Source: Sphingobacterium sp. UBA2700 (GTDB lineage Bacteria > Bacteroidota > Bacteroidia > Sphingobacteriales > Sphingobacteriaceae). From it: 64,000 bases of DNA. Both the position numbers and the translations under genes were made by a program. A model generated the notes under the pieces. That model made no database searches and had not been told where the DNA came from. It saw only the letters and a list, made by a program, of their open reading frames with translations. Positions 9,159 through 17,506 of the stretch are shown here, piece by piece (position 1 is the first letter of the stretch; every line of letters starts with the position of its first letter). The stretch is taken from positions 354,385-418,384 of the forward strand of contig DELI01000005.1 in NCBI GenBank assembly GCA_002354335.1, in the 5' to 3' direction.

Positions 9159-9166
9159 TATATTTG
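9159..9166 (+). promoter_or_regulatory. glyS -7 promoter element, 6 nt before the ATG
   Basis: TATATTTG is an exact TAnnTTTG match. Six bases (CCTCCT) then separate it from the ATG at 9173, so the start site falls at the start codon. No good -33 box is visible. Confidence 0.55.
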
Positions 9167-9172
9167 CCTCCT

Positions 9173-10642
9173 ATGAGTAAGCAAACAGATGATTTCTTTA
9201 AGAATATAATTTCCCATGCGAAGGAGTACGGTTTTGTGTTTCCTTCCAGTGAAATTTACGACGGTTTAAGCGCTGTATATGATTACGGCCAATTAGGTTC
9301 TGAGTTAAAAAACAACCTTAAGTCTTATTGGTGGAAATCCATGGTTCAATTGAATGAGAACATCGTAGGAATTGATGCTGCGATTTTCATGCATCCAACA
9401 ACATGGAAAGCATCCGGACACGTGGATGGGTTCAACGATCCTATGATCGACAATAAGGACTCCAAGAAACGCTATCGTGCCGACCAGTTAATTGAGGATA
9501 AGATTGACCGTTATGAAAAAGACGGGAAAACCGAGAAAGCTGCTCAATTACAGAAAGATCTGGATGACGCATTAAATGCAGATGACTTAGCTCGTTTAAA
9601 GGATATCATTGAACAGCATGATATCGTATGCCCGGTATCAGGAACTAGAAACTGGACAGAAGTACGCCAATTTAACCTCATGTTTGCTACACAAATGGGT
9701 GCCATGGCGGATGGTGCAGAACAAGTTTATCTACGTCCTGAAACTGCTCAAGGTATCTTTGTTAACTTCCTAAACGTTCAAAAAACAGGAAGAATGAAGA
9801 TTCCATTTGGTATTGCTCAAATCGGTAAAGCATTCCGTAATGAAGTCATCGCGCGCCAGTTCATCATGCGCATGCGTGAGTTCGAACAAATGGAGATGCA
9901 ATTCTTCGTGCGCCCGGGATCTGAATTAGACTGGTATAAAAAATGGAAAGAAACTCGTTTGAAATGGCACTTAGCGTTAGGAGCTGATCCTGCGAAATAC
10001 CGTTTCCACGACCACGTTAAATTAGCTCACTATGCTAATGCCGCGGTAGACGTAGAATACGAATTCCCATTCGGTTTCAAAGAAGTAGAAGGTATTCACT
10101 CGCGTACTGATTTCGATTTAAAACAACATCAGGAATTCTCTGGAAAGAAACTTCAATACTTCGACCCTGAGATCAATCAAAGCTATATCCCTTACGTAAT
10201 TGAAACTTCTATCGGTTTAGATCGCTTATTCTTGACAGTATTAGCGAATAGCTTAGTGCAAGAAGATCTATCTACTGAAGAGAAGCAAGACTCACGTGTT
10301 GTATTGAAATTCCACCCTGCAATCGCTCCTGTAAAAGCTGCTGTATTACCATTGACGAAGAAAGATGGTCTTCCGGAAAAAGCAAGAGAGATCATGGCAA
10401 AGTTAAAACTTGACTACAATATCCAATATGATGAGAAAGACTCTATTGGTAAGAGATATCGCCGTCAGGATGCTATAGGTACTCCGATCTGTATCACTGT
10501 AGATCATCAGTCGTTGGAAGACAATACAGTTACTATTCGTCATAGAGATAGCATGCAACAAGAACGAGTTGATGCTGATCAATTAGAGAAGATCATTGGC
10601 GACTTAGTAGGTATGAACAACTTATTGAAAAAAGTATTATAA
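9173..10642 (+). CDS. glyS: Glycyl-tRNA synthetase, alpha2 (single-polypeptide) type
   Basis: 489 aa. Charges tRNA-Gly; class II synthetase of the homodimeric kind rather than the GlyQ/GlyS tetramer. RPETAQGIFVNF near residue 188, motif 2 FRNEV near 221, motif 3 ETSIGLDRLFL near 345, and an anticodon-binding C-terminal domain (PAIAPVKAAVLPL onward). Start at ATG 9173; the TTG at 9164 is part of the promoter box. A strong terminator follows and is shared with the convergent AraC gene. Confidence 0.96.
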   Translation: MSKQTDDFFKNIISHAKEYGFVFPSSEIYDGLSAVYDYGQLGSELKNNLKSYWWKSMVQLNENIVGIDAAIFMHPTTWKASGHVDGFNDPMIDNKDSKKRYRADQLIEDKIDRYEKDGKTEKAAQLQKDLDDALNADDLARLKDIIEQHDIVCPVSGTRNWTEVRQFNLMFATQMGAMADGAEQVYLRPETAQGIFVNFLNVQKTGRMKIPFGIAQIGKAFRNEVIARQFIMRMREFEQMEMQFFVRPGSELDWYKKWKETRLKWHLALGADPAKYRFHDHVKLAHYANAAVDVEYEFPFGFKEVEGIHSRTDFDLKQHQEFSGKKLQYFDPEINQSYIPYVIETSIGLDRLFLTVLANSLVQEDLSTEEKQDSRVVLKFHPAIAPVKAAVLPLTKKDGLPEKAREIMAKLKLDYNIQYDEKDSIGKRYRRQDAIGTPICITVDHQSLEDNTVTIRHRDSMQQERVDADQLEKIIGDLVGMNNLLKKVL

Positions 10643-10661
10643 GATTTCTTTTAAAGACAAA

Positions 10662-10698
10662 AAGAGGGAGGCTATCGAACGATAGCCTCCCTTTTTTT
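10662..10698 (+). terminator. Terminator of glyS, bidirectional
   Basis: GGGAGGCTAT (10666-10675) pairs with ATAGCCTCCC (10682-10691) around CGAACG, followed by T7. The A-run before the stem gives a minus-strand T-run for the AraC gene. Confidence 0.9.
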
Positions 10699-10773
10699 GT
10701 CTGATAGTTTCTGTGTGCAAAGGCTATCAAGAAAGTCCACTTGATTGCGGTAAACAGGCAAACTGGAAAGTTT

Positions 10774-11859
10774 TTATGTCATACTGAAATCCATTCTCCT
10801 CAAATACTCCCGTGGATCCACGGAATATTGCCTTCTAAAAGCTCTGTAAAACTTATACTTATTGGCGAAACCAGCCTCATTGGCAAGGTTGAGAATCCCT
10901 TTGGCAGAACAATCGATATGTTGGCAATGATCCACGAAATAACGAATGCGATGCTTATCCAAATAATCTTCAAAGCTAACGCCTAGTCCTTGTTCTAATA
11001 TGGTCGAAAGTGTTCTCGTGTCAATATCCAACAGGGCAGCTAAGTCGCGTACGTGAAAGTTTTTCATCCGAAACAAGCGTTTTTCCAAGACGTATTTGTC
11101 TGCAGCCGCAATGTATTTATTCCAAGTGCGTACTGTCGTTTGCTGTGCATATCCGCTCTTCAACTCAGCATCAGGAATTATTATTTTCCGATATTTTGCA
11201 ACCGCGACGTGCAATCCTTTAAAATACAAGGTATAATATATACCGATCAAGAACAGTAAAGCGGTCTCTTGTACCGGGAATTCCACAATGGTTTCCAGGC
11301 CAACAAACACGACGCGCAGCAGTACAAAACCAACTAGAGCTAATTTCAGTGCGATAAACAAGAATCCGAGTTGCCCATCTAGGGATGAAAGATAATAGGA
11401 TAACTGTTTTCGTTTTGAATAAAGCAACGATAATTCATAAACCACCACCAATGCGAGCAATATATTCTTGCCTTGGTGAAACATCCAATTTAAATAATAA
11501 TGGACAATACTATCCAAGATCTGTGTTTCATAACCTGCATATAATAACAGAAACACAATAAACAGAATAAAAGGAAAAACTGCCAAGAGAATCAAATAGC
11601 CGGACGTTCTTCGCTCAACAAAGATATTTCTGACATAAACCAACGAAAGCGTAATGATGCAAACTCCAATCGTTCCGGCATAGAATAGAGCGACAGGACT
11701 GCCAAAAGTAGGCTTTGCTAAGCTAGCGATAATCACCGATAAACAACAAACGACTAATATATTGATTAATTTTCCTCGCTCATCCCGCATCGACCTCTTC
11801 GTAAAGTAAAGCCAAGAAAATAGTAATTGGAGTATAACAACAACCAAAATAAGTACCAT
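10774..11859 (-). CDS. Membrane-bound AraC-family transcriptional regulator
   Basis: 361 aa. The first ~225 residues hold about six hydrophobic segments (starting LILVVVILQLLFSW); the last ~100 are an AraC-type double helix-turn-helix (NLANEAGFANKYKFYRAFR, followed by DPREYLRR). A sensor and DNA-binding domain in one membrane protein is common in Bacteroidota; the signal is unknown. It is monocistronic and diverges from the CotH-like gene, an obvious candidate target. TAAACTTG, one mismatch from the -7 box, ends 4 nt before the ATG. Confidence 0.85.
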   Translation of the reverse strand: MVLILVVVILQLLFSWLYFTKRSMRDERGKLINILVVCCLSVIIASLAKPTFGSPVALFYAGTIGVCIITLSLVYVRNIFVERRTSGYLILLAVFPFILFIVFLLLYAGYETQILDSIVHYYLNWMFHQGKNILLALVVVYELSLLYSKRKQLSYYLSSLDGQLGFLFIALKLALVGFVLLRVVFVGLETIVEFPVQETALLFLIGIYYTLYFKGLHVAVAKYRKIIIPDAELKSGYAQQTTVRTWNKYIAAADKYVLEKRLFRMKNFHVRDLAALLDIDTRTLSTILEQGLGVSFEDYLDKHRIRYFVDHCQHIDCSAKGILNLANEAGFANKYKFYRAFRRQYSVDPREYLRRMDFSMT

Positions 11860-12158
11860 ATAACAAGTTTACTTTTATCGTATTAATAAATTAAAAACGC
11901 TTTATTAAATTTCTACTTGAATAAGCACTTTAAGTAACCCATTACCACATATCTTGTCTCAATTCGCATATAATTCATAGAACAACAAGCATTTCCATTT
12001 TTCAACAACACTTAGTAAATAAAAGTCAACAAATTAATAACCAGACTGTTATACATCATTTTCTCTATCTCATTTCCAAATATGGACAGACTAACATAGT
12101 CCGAGAGCGCCGATTGATAAATACGCGACGTAACTTTAGCCTTCCAAACCAACCAGTT
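11860..12158. other. Intergenic region between divergent AraC and CotH-like genes
   Basis: About 300 nt, AT-rich. Contains a near -7 box TAACTTTA at 12131-12138 for the plus-strand gene and TAAACTTG (11864-11871, minus) for the AraC gene. No convincing operator dyad or RNA structure was seen. Confidence 0.4.
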
Positions 12159-13403
12159 ATGAAATTAAAAAGACACCTCTATTACGGTATGTTTTCGTGT
12201 TTTCTGCTTTTGGCTTGTACCAGCCCATCCGAGCCCGATCCGCTTCCCGAAATCGAAGAGAAAGCAGAACTCGACGAATCCATTGCCGCTAAGATCCCCC
12301 ACATTTACATCACAACCGATGGCGCTGCTGCTATCACCAGTAAGGACGATTATGTAAATGCGGAATTGAGCATAAATGGAAACTCGGTGCAGGCTGATCT
12401 GGAAAAGAAGAAAACTCGAATTAAAGGTCGCGGGAACAGCACTTGGTTCTTTCCGAAAAAACCATATCGTCTGAAGCTGGATGAAAGTGCTAGTATTTTT
12501 GGGCTCCCTGCTGCGAAAGATTGGGTGCTACTCGCGAACTATCAAGATTACACCCTCATGTGCAATGCCATCGCTATGAAGGTCGGGCAGCAACTCAATA
12601 TGCCATTCACCAATAGCATCGTTCCAGTCGATGTAACGCTAAATGGGCAGTATTTGGGAAATTATATGCTCACTCAACAGGTCGAAGTCAAATCGTCCCG
12701 TATCAATATCGGTGATGACGGGGTTCTACTAGAGATAGATACCTACTTCGATGAGGAATTTAAATTTAAATCGGCGGCTCTACAACTACCTATGATGATT
12801 AAAGCGCCAGACATCAAATCCGATGCACAATTCAACAGTATCAAGAAAGAATTTGAAGATTTTGAGAAGCTTCTGATCGACAGCAAATTTCCAAATAACG
12901 GATACGGCAATTTGTTCGACAAGCAACAACTGGTCAATTTCCTTATCCTGAATACCCTGGTCGGCAACATGGAAATCAATCATCCCAAAAGTACCTACAT
13001 GCATAAAAAAGCAAATGGAAAATACACGATGGGGCCCATATGGGATTTCGATTCCGCCTTCGGATACGAAGATGACTTGAAAAGCTATTTCAACTATAGC
13101 GATCTCCCCTTATTACGCGAAAGCGACTCACGGATCGGCACCAAATTTTTCAAAATATTTTTGAAGGATCCTGAAGTTATACAACTGTATAAGACAACTT
13201 GGACGAGTTATAAAAACAATAAGTTCGATGATCTATTAAGCTTTATCGAAGAATACGCAGCAAGCATCCGTGAATCTAAAAAGCAAGATTATGCCGTATG
13301 GAAATATGGAGATAACGATCTGCCTACTGCGAAAAAGAACATGAAAATTTACATTCGCACGCGAGCCCACTTCATCGACAATTATATTGAAACGTTGCGT
13401 TAA
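12159..13403 (+). CDS. CotH-kinase family lipoprotein
   Basis: 414 aa from ATG 12159, which opens a lipoprotein signal with lipobox LLLAC followed by a Ser/Pro-rich linker. The CotH domain follows: RIKGRGNSTW near residue 86, KKPYRLKL, and WDFDSAFGYED near 293-303 with the metal-binding acidic residues. CotH proteins are kinase-fold enzymes that phosphorylate proteins such as spore-coat CotB; secreted homologues in non-sporulating bacteria have unknown targets. Likely on the outer face of a membrane. Possibly controlled by the divergent AraC-type gene (inference). Confidence 0.85.
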   Translation: MKLKRHLYYGMFSCFLLLACTSPSEPDPLPEIEEKAELDESIAAKIPHIYITTDGAAAITSKDDYVNAELSINGNSVQADLEKKKTRIKGRGNSTWFFPKKPYRLKLDESASIFGLPAAKDWVLLANYQDYTLMCNAIAMKVGQQLNMPFTNSIVPVDVTLNGQYLGNYMLTQQVEVKSSRINIGDDGVLLEIDTYFDEEFKFKSAALQLPMMIKAPDIKSDAQFNSIKKEFEDFEKLLIDSKFPNNGYGNLFDKQQLVNFLILNTLVGNMEINHPKSTYMHKKANGKYTMGPIWDFDSAFGYEDDLKSYFNYSDLPLLRESDSRIGTKFFKIFLKDPEVIQLYKTTWTSYKNNKFDDLLSFIEEYAASIRESKKQDYAVWKYGDNDLPTAKKNMKIYIRTRAHFIDNYIETLR

Positions 13404-13426
13404 TCGCATGCAATTTGGTGAAAGAC

Positions 13427-13463
13427 GGAGGTGGAGTCAAAGGGTTCCACCTCCTATTTTTTT
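13427..13463 (+). terminator. Terminator of the CotH-like gene
   Basis: GGAGGTGGA (13427-13435) pairs with TCCACCTCC (13446-13454) across a 10-nt loop; a T-rich tract follows. Confidence 0.85.
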
Positions 13464-13535
13464 CCGAGAGTGTCTTTTTAAAGACCATCAAGAACGTTCG
13501 TCCCTGTTGCTATTCCAATAATCATCAATTCTTCT

Positions 13536-15029
13536 CTATTCCTTATCAAATGTAATCACCTTCTCCCCTGTCCATTTTTCTTTAAGAGATATCTCGAAAC
13601 CACCAAACCCAGACGTAGGTGGCAACAAAGGCCCTTTGAACACCAATTGCATATTATTCAATACAGAACCTTGCACTTCAAACGTCCGTAATACTTTTTC
13701 TTCCTCCATTACCTCCACCTTATATTTCAAGTCCCTAGCTATGGTCTCAAGACCTAAAAATTCATTAAATACTACCGTTTTCTCTCGGTCCATATTAATA
13801 TCGATTACATAGGGTTTCCGTGGCTTAGCATCCAACGAAGGAAGGCTTATCGAATAGGGATTCCACGCAAAAGGCTGATGATTAGGATATACACGAAGCT
13901 GAGTCACTTTGGTAGTGGCCAAAGTATCGGTAAATTCAAATCGAACCTGGCTATAAGCACGGTGCAATTCTAACTTTTTGCTGAATGATCGATCGACTTT
14001 AAAGGTATCTATCGAGCCAAATATTCTACCATCGACCTCCATACTATCGCGTAGGTAAAAATCATTTTTTGCTCCGATCACTTCCGGAAGAAAAGGATTC
14101 TTTACCGAATTGTTATAGATGCTTACTAAACTATACTCTCCAAATGGCAATTCCACTCGTAAGCTTTGTGCATCCTTTTCCACATCAAACTTCCCTCGAC
14201 TAACTTTCAGATTGCTTTTCTGATCAAAAATAACATAATGTAGATCGTTCTTTAACTTTTCATTTCGAACATTCCGCATCCCCGACACCCGGATATTATC
14301 TATCCGAACAGCCGACTTACGCTGCGTAAAATTCTTATTCTCACTCAACTGGCCCCTATTCACACTTAAAAACAAATACAAAGTATCTTGCCCTTGAAAG
14401 GTTATCTCGCTAAGATCAAATGCCAAGGTATTCTTTATAAAACCTAAGTTTTCCTTTGGGATTTTAATCATCTTCCCGAGGGAGCTTAACCCCGTCGAAC
14501 GCGAAAAGCTATACTCCAGTTCAATGCCAAGCGCATTATATTTGCTCAATCCCATTTCGAAGCTTAGCTTATCCAGACTTCGAATTCCAGACACAGGAAT
14601 TGGCAAAATAAACGAACCAACGGCACCTGCTTCCAACAATTTGTTCGAAACACTCGTGTTGGGAAACCCGTTTAGAAAGGTATGCGTAGTCCAGGAGGGG
14701 AACAGTGAAAGTTCAATTGGCGACTGATGGTAGTAATCGCTTATTAATGAAGCCGCATCGAAAGACCAATAATACAAGTTGGTCGGAAATTCATCAACAT
14801 GATGATGTTGCGATCCGAAGTTCTTTTGATGCTCGTCCGCTTGTCCGGACGTTATCGGACGTACTCTGGTTTCAAATCCCGAAAAAGTCAAATCAACAAG
14901 GAAAGTTTCTCCCTCGATATTCGGGGTTTCATTTCGCGGCGTACAGCCGGTGATTATACCCATCGATATTAGCACTAAACCTATTGCCTGGCTAAATCCC
15001 AAAACTCTATTTTTCAATATATTAATCAT
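13536..15029 (-). CDS. Lipoprotein of unknown function, possible glycan-binding / fimbrillin-like domains
   Basis: 497 aa. Not confidently recognised. N-terminal signal with lipobox IITGC. Residues ~120-255 contain a PIPVSGIRSLDKLSFEM...SAVRIDNIRVSG region that looks like a beta-sandwich carbohydrate-binding fold. From ~275 the pattern (FDVEKDAQSLRVELPFGEYSLVSI, then LHRAYSQVRFEF) resembles the fimbrillin/FimB-Mfa2 type. It lies 142 nt downstream of the GH29-GH95 fucosidase operon on the same strand, with an imperfect hairpin between, so it could be a surface glycan-binding partner. Function is inferred from context only. Confidence 0.55.
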   Translation of the reverse strand: MINILKNRVLGFSQAIGLVLISMGIITGCTPRNETPNIEGETFLVDLTFSGFETRVRPITSGQADEHQKNFGSQHHHVDEFPTNLYYWSFDAASLISDYYHQSPIELSLFPSWTTHTFLNGFPNTSVSNKLLEAGAVGSFILPIPVSGIRSLDKLSFEMGLSKYNALGIELEYSFSRSTGLSSLGKMIKIPKENLGFIKNTLAFDLSEITFQGQDTLYLFLSVNRGQLSENKNFTQRKSAVRIDNIRVSGMRNVRNEKLKNDLHYVIFDQKSNLKVSRGKFDVEKDAQSLRVELPFGEYSLVSIYNNSVKNPFLPEVIGAKNDFYLRDSMEVDGRIFGSIDTFKVDRSFSKKLELHRAYSQVRFEFTDTLATTKVTQLRVYPNHQPFAWNPYSISLPSLDAKPRKPYVIDINMDREKTVVFNEFLGLETIARDLKYKVEVMEEEKVLRTFEVQGSVLNNMQLVFKGPLLPPTSGFGGFEISLKEKWTGEKVITFDKE

Positions 15030-15110
15030 AACTATCTTTATTTTATATTGAAAAAAATAGAAGAAAGAAATTACTTAAACCCTATTTTCAGGTTAAGTTT
15101 AAAATAACGA

Positions 15111-15150
15111 ACCCCTAAATTCATTGAGTACCTCAACGAAATTTAGGGGT
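15111..15150 (-). terminator. Long hairpin after the GH95 gene
   Basis: ACCCCTAAATT (15111-15121) pairs with AATTTAGGGGT (15140-15150), with an inner TTGAG/CTCAA stem. The T-run is weak on both strands, so it may be a partial terminator that separates the fucosidase genes from the downstream lipoprotein. Confidence 0.5.
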
Positions 15151-15171
15151 CAAAAACCTATGTAACGATAG

Positions 15172-17505
15172 TTATTTTATTAGGGAAACTTGTACGTCTT
15201 GTAGTACAGCATTTACCAGTACTTTCACTTTTCCCGCTTTCGCCGCTGAAATGCGGTAATCAACAACTTGACCGTTTCGCCATTTTATATCAACCGTATA
15301 ATTGCCTCTCGCTTTTAGACCTTTCAGCTCACCATCCTTCCAAACGCGCGGCAAAGCAGGCAATAAATGAATATATCCGTCGTGGCTCTGTAAAAGCATC
15401 TCTGCAATACCTGCCGAGCCACCGAAGTTACCATCAATTTGAAATGGCGGATGCGCACAGAACAAGTTAGGATAGGTTCCAGCGCCCGAGCCTGAATAAG
15501 AAGTCGCTCCTACTGTCGCAGGGCGAAGAAGTTGTCTGAGAATCTCCAAAGCGTGGTCACCGTCATGCAAACGCGCCCAGAACAATATCTTCCAGGCCCT
15601 CGACCAGCCCGTTCCCTCATCGCCCCGAACCGCCAGGGTTTTCTTAGCCGCCTCCGCCCATTCCGGGCTGCTCACCGGTGAAATAAAATTAGCTGGATAT
15701 AATCCGTATAAATGAGAAACATGACGATGCTCCGGATCGGTCTCTTCATAATCTTCTAGCCATTCCATAACCCTGCCCGACTTACTGATCTGTACCGCCG
15801 GCGGAATAAGTTTTAAGTCTTGCTGCAAGCTATCAGAAAATAGCTCATCCTCACCCAGCTCTTCAGCGGCTGCTATCACGGCCTGATATAACTCGCGTAC
15901 GATCTGATTATCGATGGTAGGCCCCATCACAACTGCTGCCCGTTTGCCATTGGATAATTTGAAACCATTCTCTGGCGAAACAGAAGGCGAGGTTACTAAC
16001 CAACCTGTCTTCGGATCCTTCACTAAGGTCGCCTTATAAAATACCGCAGCGCCTTTCAGCACCGGATATATTTCTTTCAGATAACTCTTATCCTGCGTAA
16101 AGAGATAATGCTCCCATAGATGATTGCAAAGCCAGCCCGAGGCTGTACTCGCCCCCCACGAAGCACTCTCTCCCGGAGCCGAAAAGCCCCAGACATTCGT
16201 AATCATATAAACCACCCAGCCCGGCGCATTGTAATACGCCTTCGCAGTCTTCTCCCCTTCCTTCGCAATTTTCTTGATCAGGTTGATAAAAGGTTTATGA
16301 TATTCTGATAGGTTGCTTACCTCCACGCCCCAATGGTTCATTTGCGCGTTGATATTCAAATGGTAATCCCCGTTCCAGGGCGTCTGAATCCGATGTGCCC
16401 ATAAGCCCTGTAGATTCGGCGGCAGTGCATTCGGAAAATCTGGTGCTGCGCTCGACAGGCTCAGGTATCGCCCATATTGATAATACAGCGCTGCCAAACC
16501 CGGATCCGATGCCGGATCTTGATAGAAGTTAGCGACCCGCTGCGGTGTAGGAACCATTTCCTGACTCTTATCCTGCGCAAGTTTTAATTCTACGCGTGAG
16601 AAAAGCGGCTCGTATGCCTTCTGATGCGCTTTCGACAGCGCTTTAAAGTTTTTACCCTTCAACTTATCCATTTCAGCAGAAACGTAAGCAACCGGGTCAT
16701 GCCCATAATAATCCGTGCTGGCAACAAATAGCACCATTGCCTCGTCCGCCTTCTTAATGATTAACTGATTATCATAGTTCATCAACGAACCTCCTTTAGC
16801 AATAACCTTGATCTTCGCTGCAAAATGCATCCCTTCGCCGCCCTTACCGTCAGGTAGACGCCCCTCAATCGTTATCTCATTATCTTTGATTTGATAAGAT
16901 TTGATGTTTTCGTCCCGGTAGAAGTGTAGCGCAAAACCAATAGACTTTCGCTTGTTAGCTGTTAGATGAACGACGCCTACATTATCCGCAAAGGAAGTAA
17001 AATAATCACGTTGATAGTTCACCCCTTTGGAGCTAAAGCTAGTCTGTGCTCTAGCGGTAGAAATATCCAAAAAACGTTGATAATTACTAACCTCATCAAT
17101 ATCGAAGTGTAGAAAGTTCATGAATCCAAAATTTTGGAAACATCCATAAGGCTGCAATGCACCCTTGCCACCCCCTGACCCTGCTCCCTTGCATACAAAA
17201 TTTTGATTGACCAATTGCTCGGCCAAATCATTTCTGCCCTGAAAAAGTAGCTCTTGTATCTTCGACACGCTCTTGTGTGCATCATAATTATTCGCATCCT
17301 GCGGACTTCCCGACCATAGTGATATCTCATTCAAGACCAATTGCTCATCAGATACTTTTCCATCCGGCATCATCCCAATCAATCCATTGCCCAAGGGCAA
17401 AGTCTCTTCCCAATGCTTCGCAGGTTGATCATAACGAAGCTTCAGGTCCTGTGCGCATAGGAAAGAAACACATCCCGAAAAAAAGACGGTAAGTATATAT
17501 TTCAT
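15172..17505 (-). CDS. GH95 family glycoside hydrolase (alpha-L-fucosidase type)
   Basis: 777 aa, the usual GH95 length. Sec signal ending LCAQ. N-terminal beta domain (PAKHWEETLPLGNGLIGMM), then an alpha6/alpha6 barrel with LQGLWAH and NAQMNHWG (near residue 390). By analogy with the characterised Bifidobacterium enzyme, Glu512 in SPENG would be the general acid and Asp691 in QIDGNFGG the base. The family inverts alpha-1,2-fucosides; some members act on galactose-linked substrates. It follows the GH29 gene by one nucleotide, so the two are made together and probably strip fucose from one host or plant glycan. Confidence 0.88.
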   Translation of the reverse strand: MKYILTVFFSGCVSFLCAQDLKLRYDQPAKHWEETLPLGNGLIGMMPDGKVSDEQLVLNEISLWSGSPQDANNYDAHKSVSKIQELLFQGRNDLAEQLVNQNFVCKGAGSGGGKGALQPYGCFQNFGFMNFLHFDIDEVSNYQRFLDISTARAQTSFSSKGVNYQRDYFTSFADNVGVVHLTANKRKSIGFALHFYRDENIKSYQIKDNEITIEGRLPDGKGGEGMHFAAKIKVIAKGGSLMNYDNQLIIKKADEAMVLFVASTDYYGHDPVAYVSAEMDKLKGKNFKALSKAHQKAYEPLFSRVELKLAQDKSQEMVPTPQRVANFYQDPASDPGLAALYYQYGRYLSLSSAAPDFPNALPPNLQGLWAHRIQTPWNGDYHLNINAQMNHWGVEVSNLSEYHKPFINLIKKIAKEGEKTAKAYYNAPGWVVYMITNVWGFSAPGESASWGASTASGWLCNHLWEHYLFTQDKSYLKEIYPVLKGAAVFYKATLVKDPKTGWLVTSPSVSPENGFKLSNGKRAAVVMGPTIDNQIVRELYQAVIAAAEELGEDELFSDSLQQDLKLIPPAVQISKSGRVMEWLEDYEETDPEHRHVSHLYGLYPANFISPVSSPEWAEAAKKTLAVRGDEGTGWSRAWKILFWARLHDGDHALEILRQLLRPATVGATSYSGSGAGTYPNLFCAHPPFQIDGNFGGSAGIAEMLLQSHDGYIHLLPALPRVWKDGELKGLKARGNYTVDIKWRNGQVVDYRISAAKAGKVKVLVNAVLQDVQVSLIK

Positions 17506-17506
17506 G

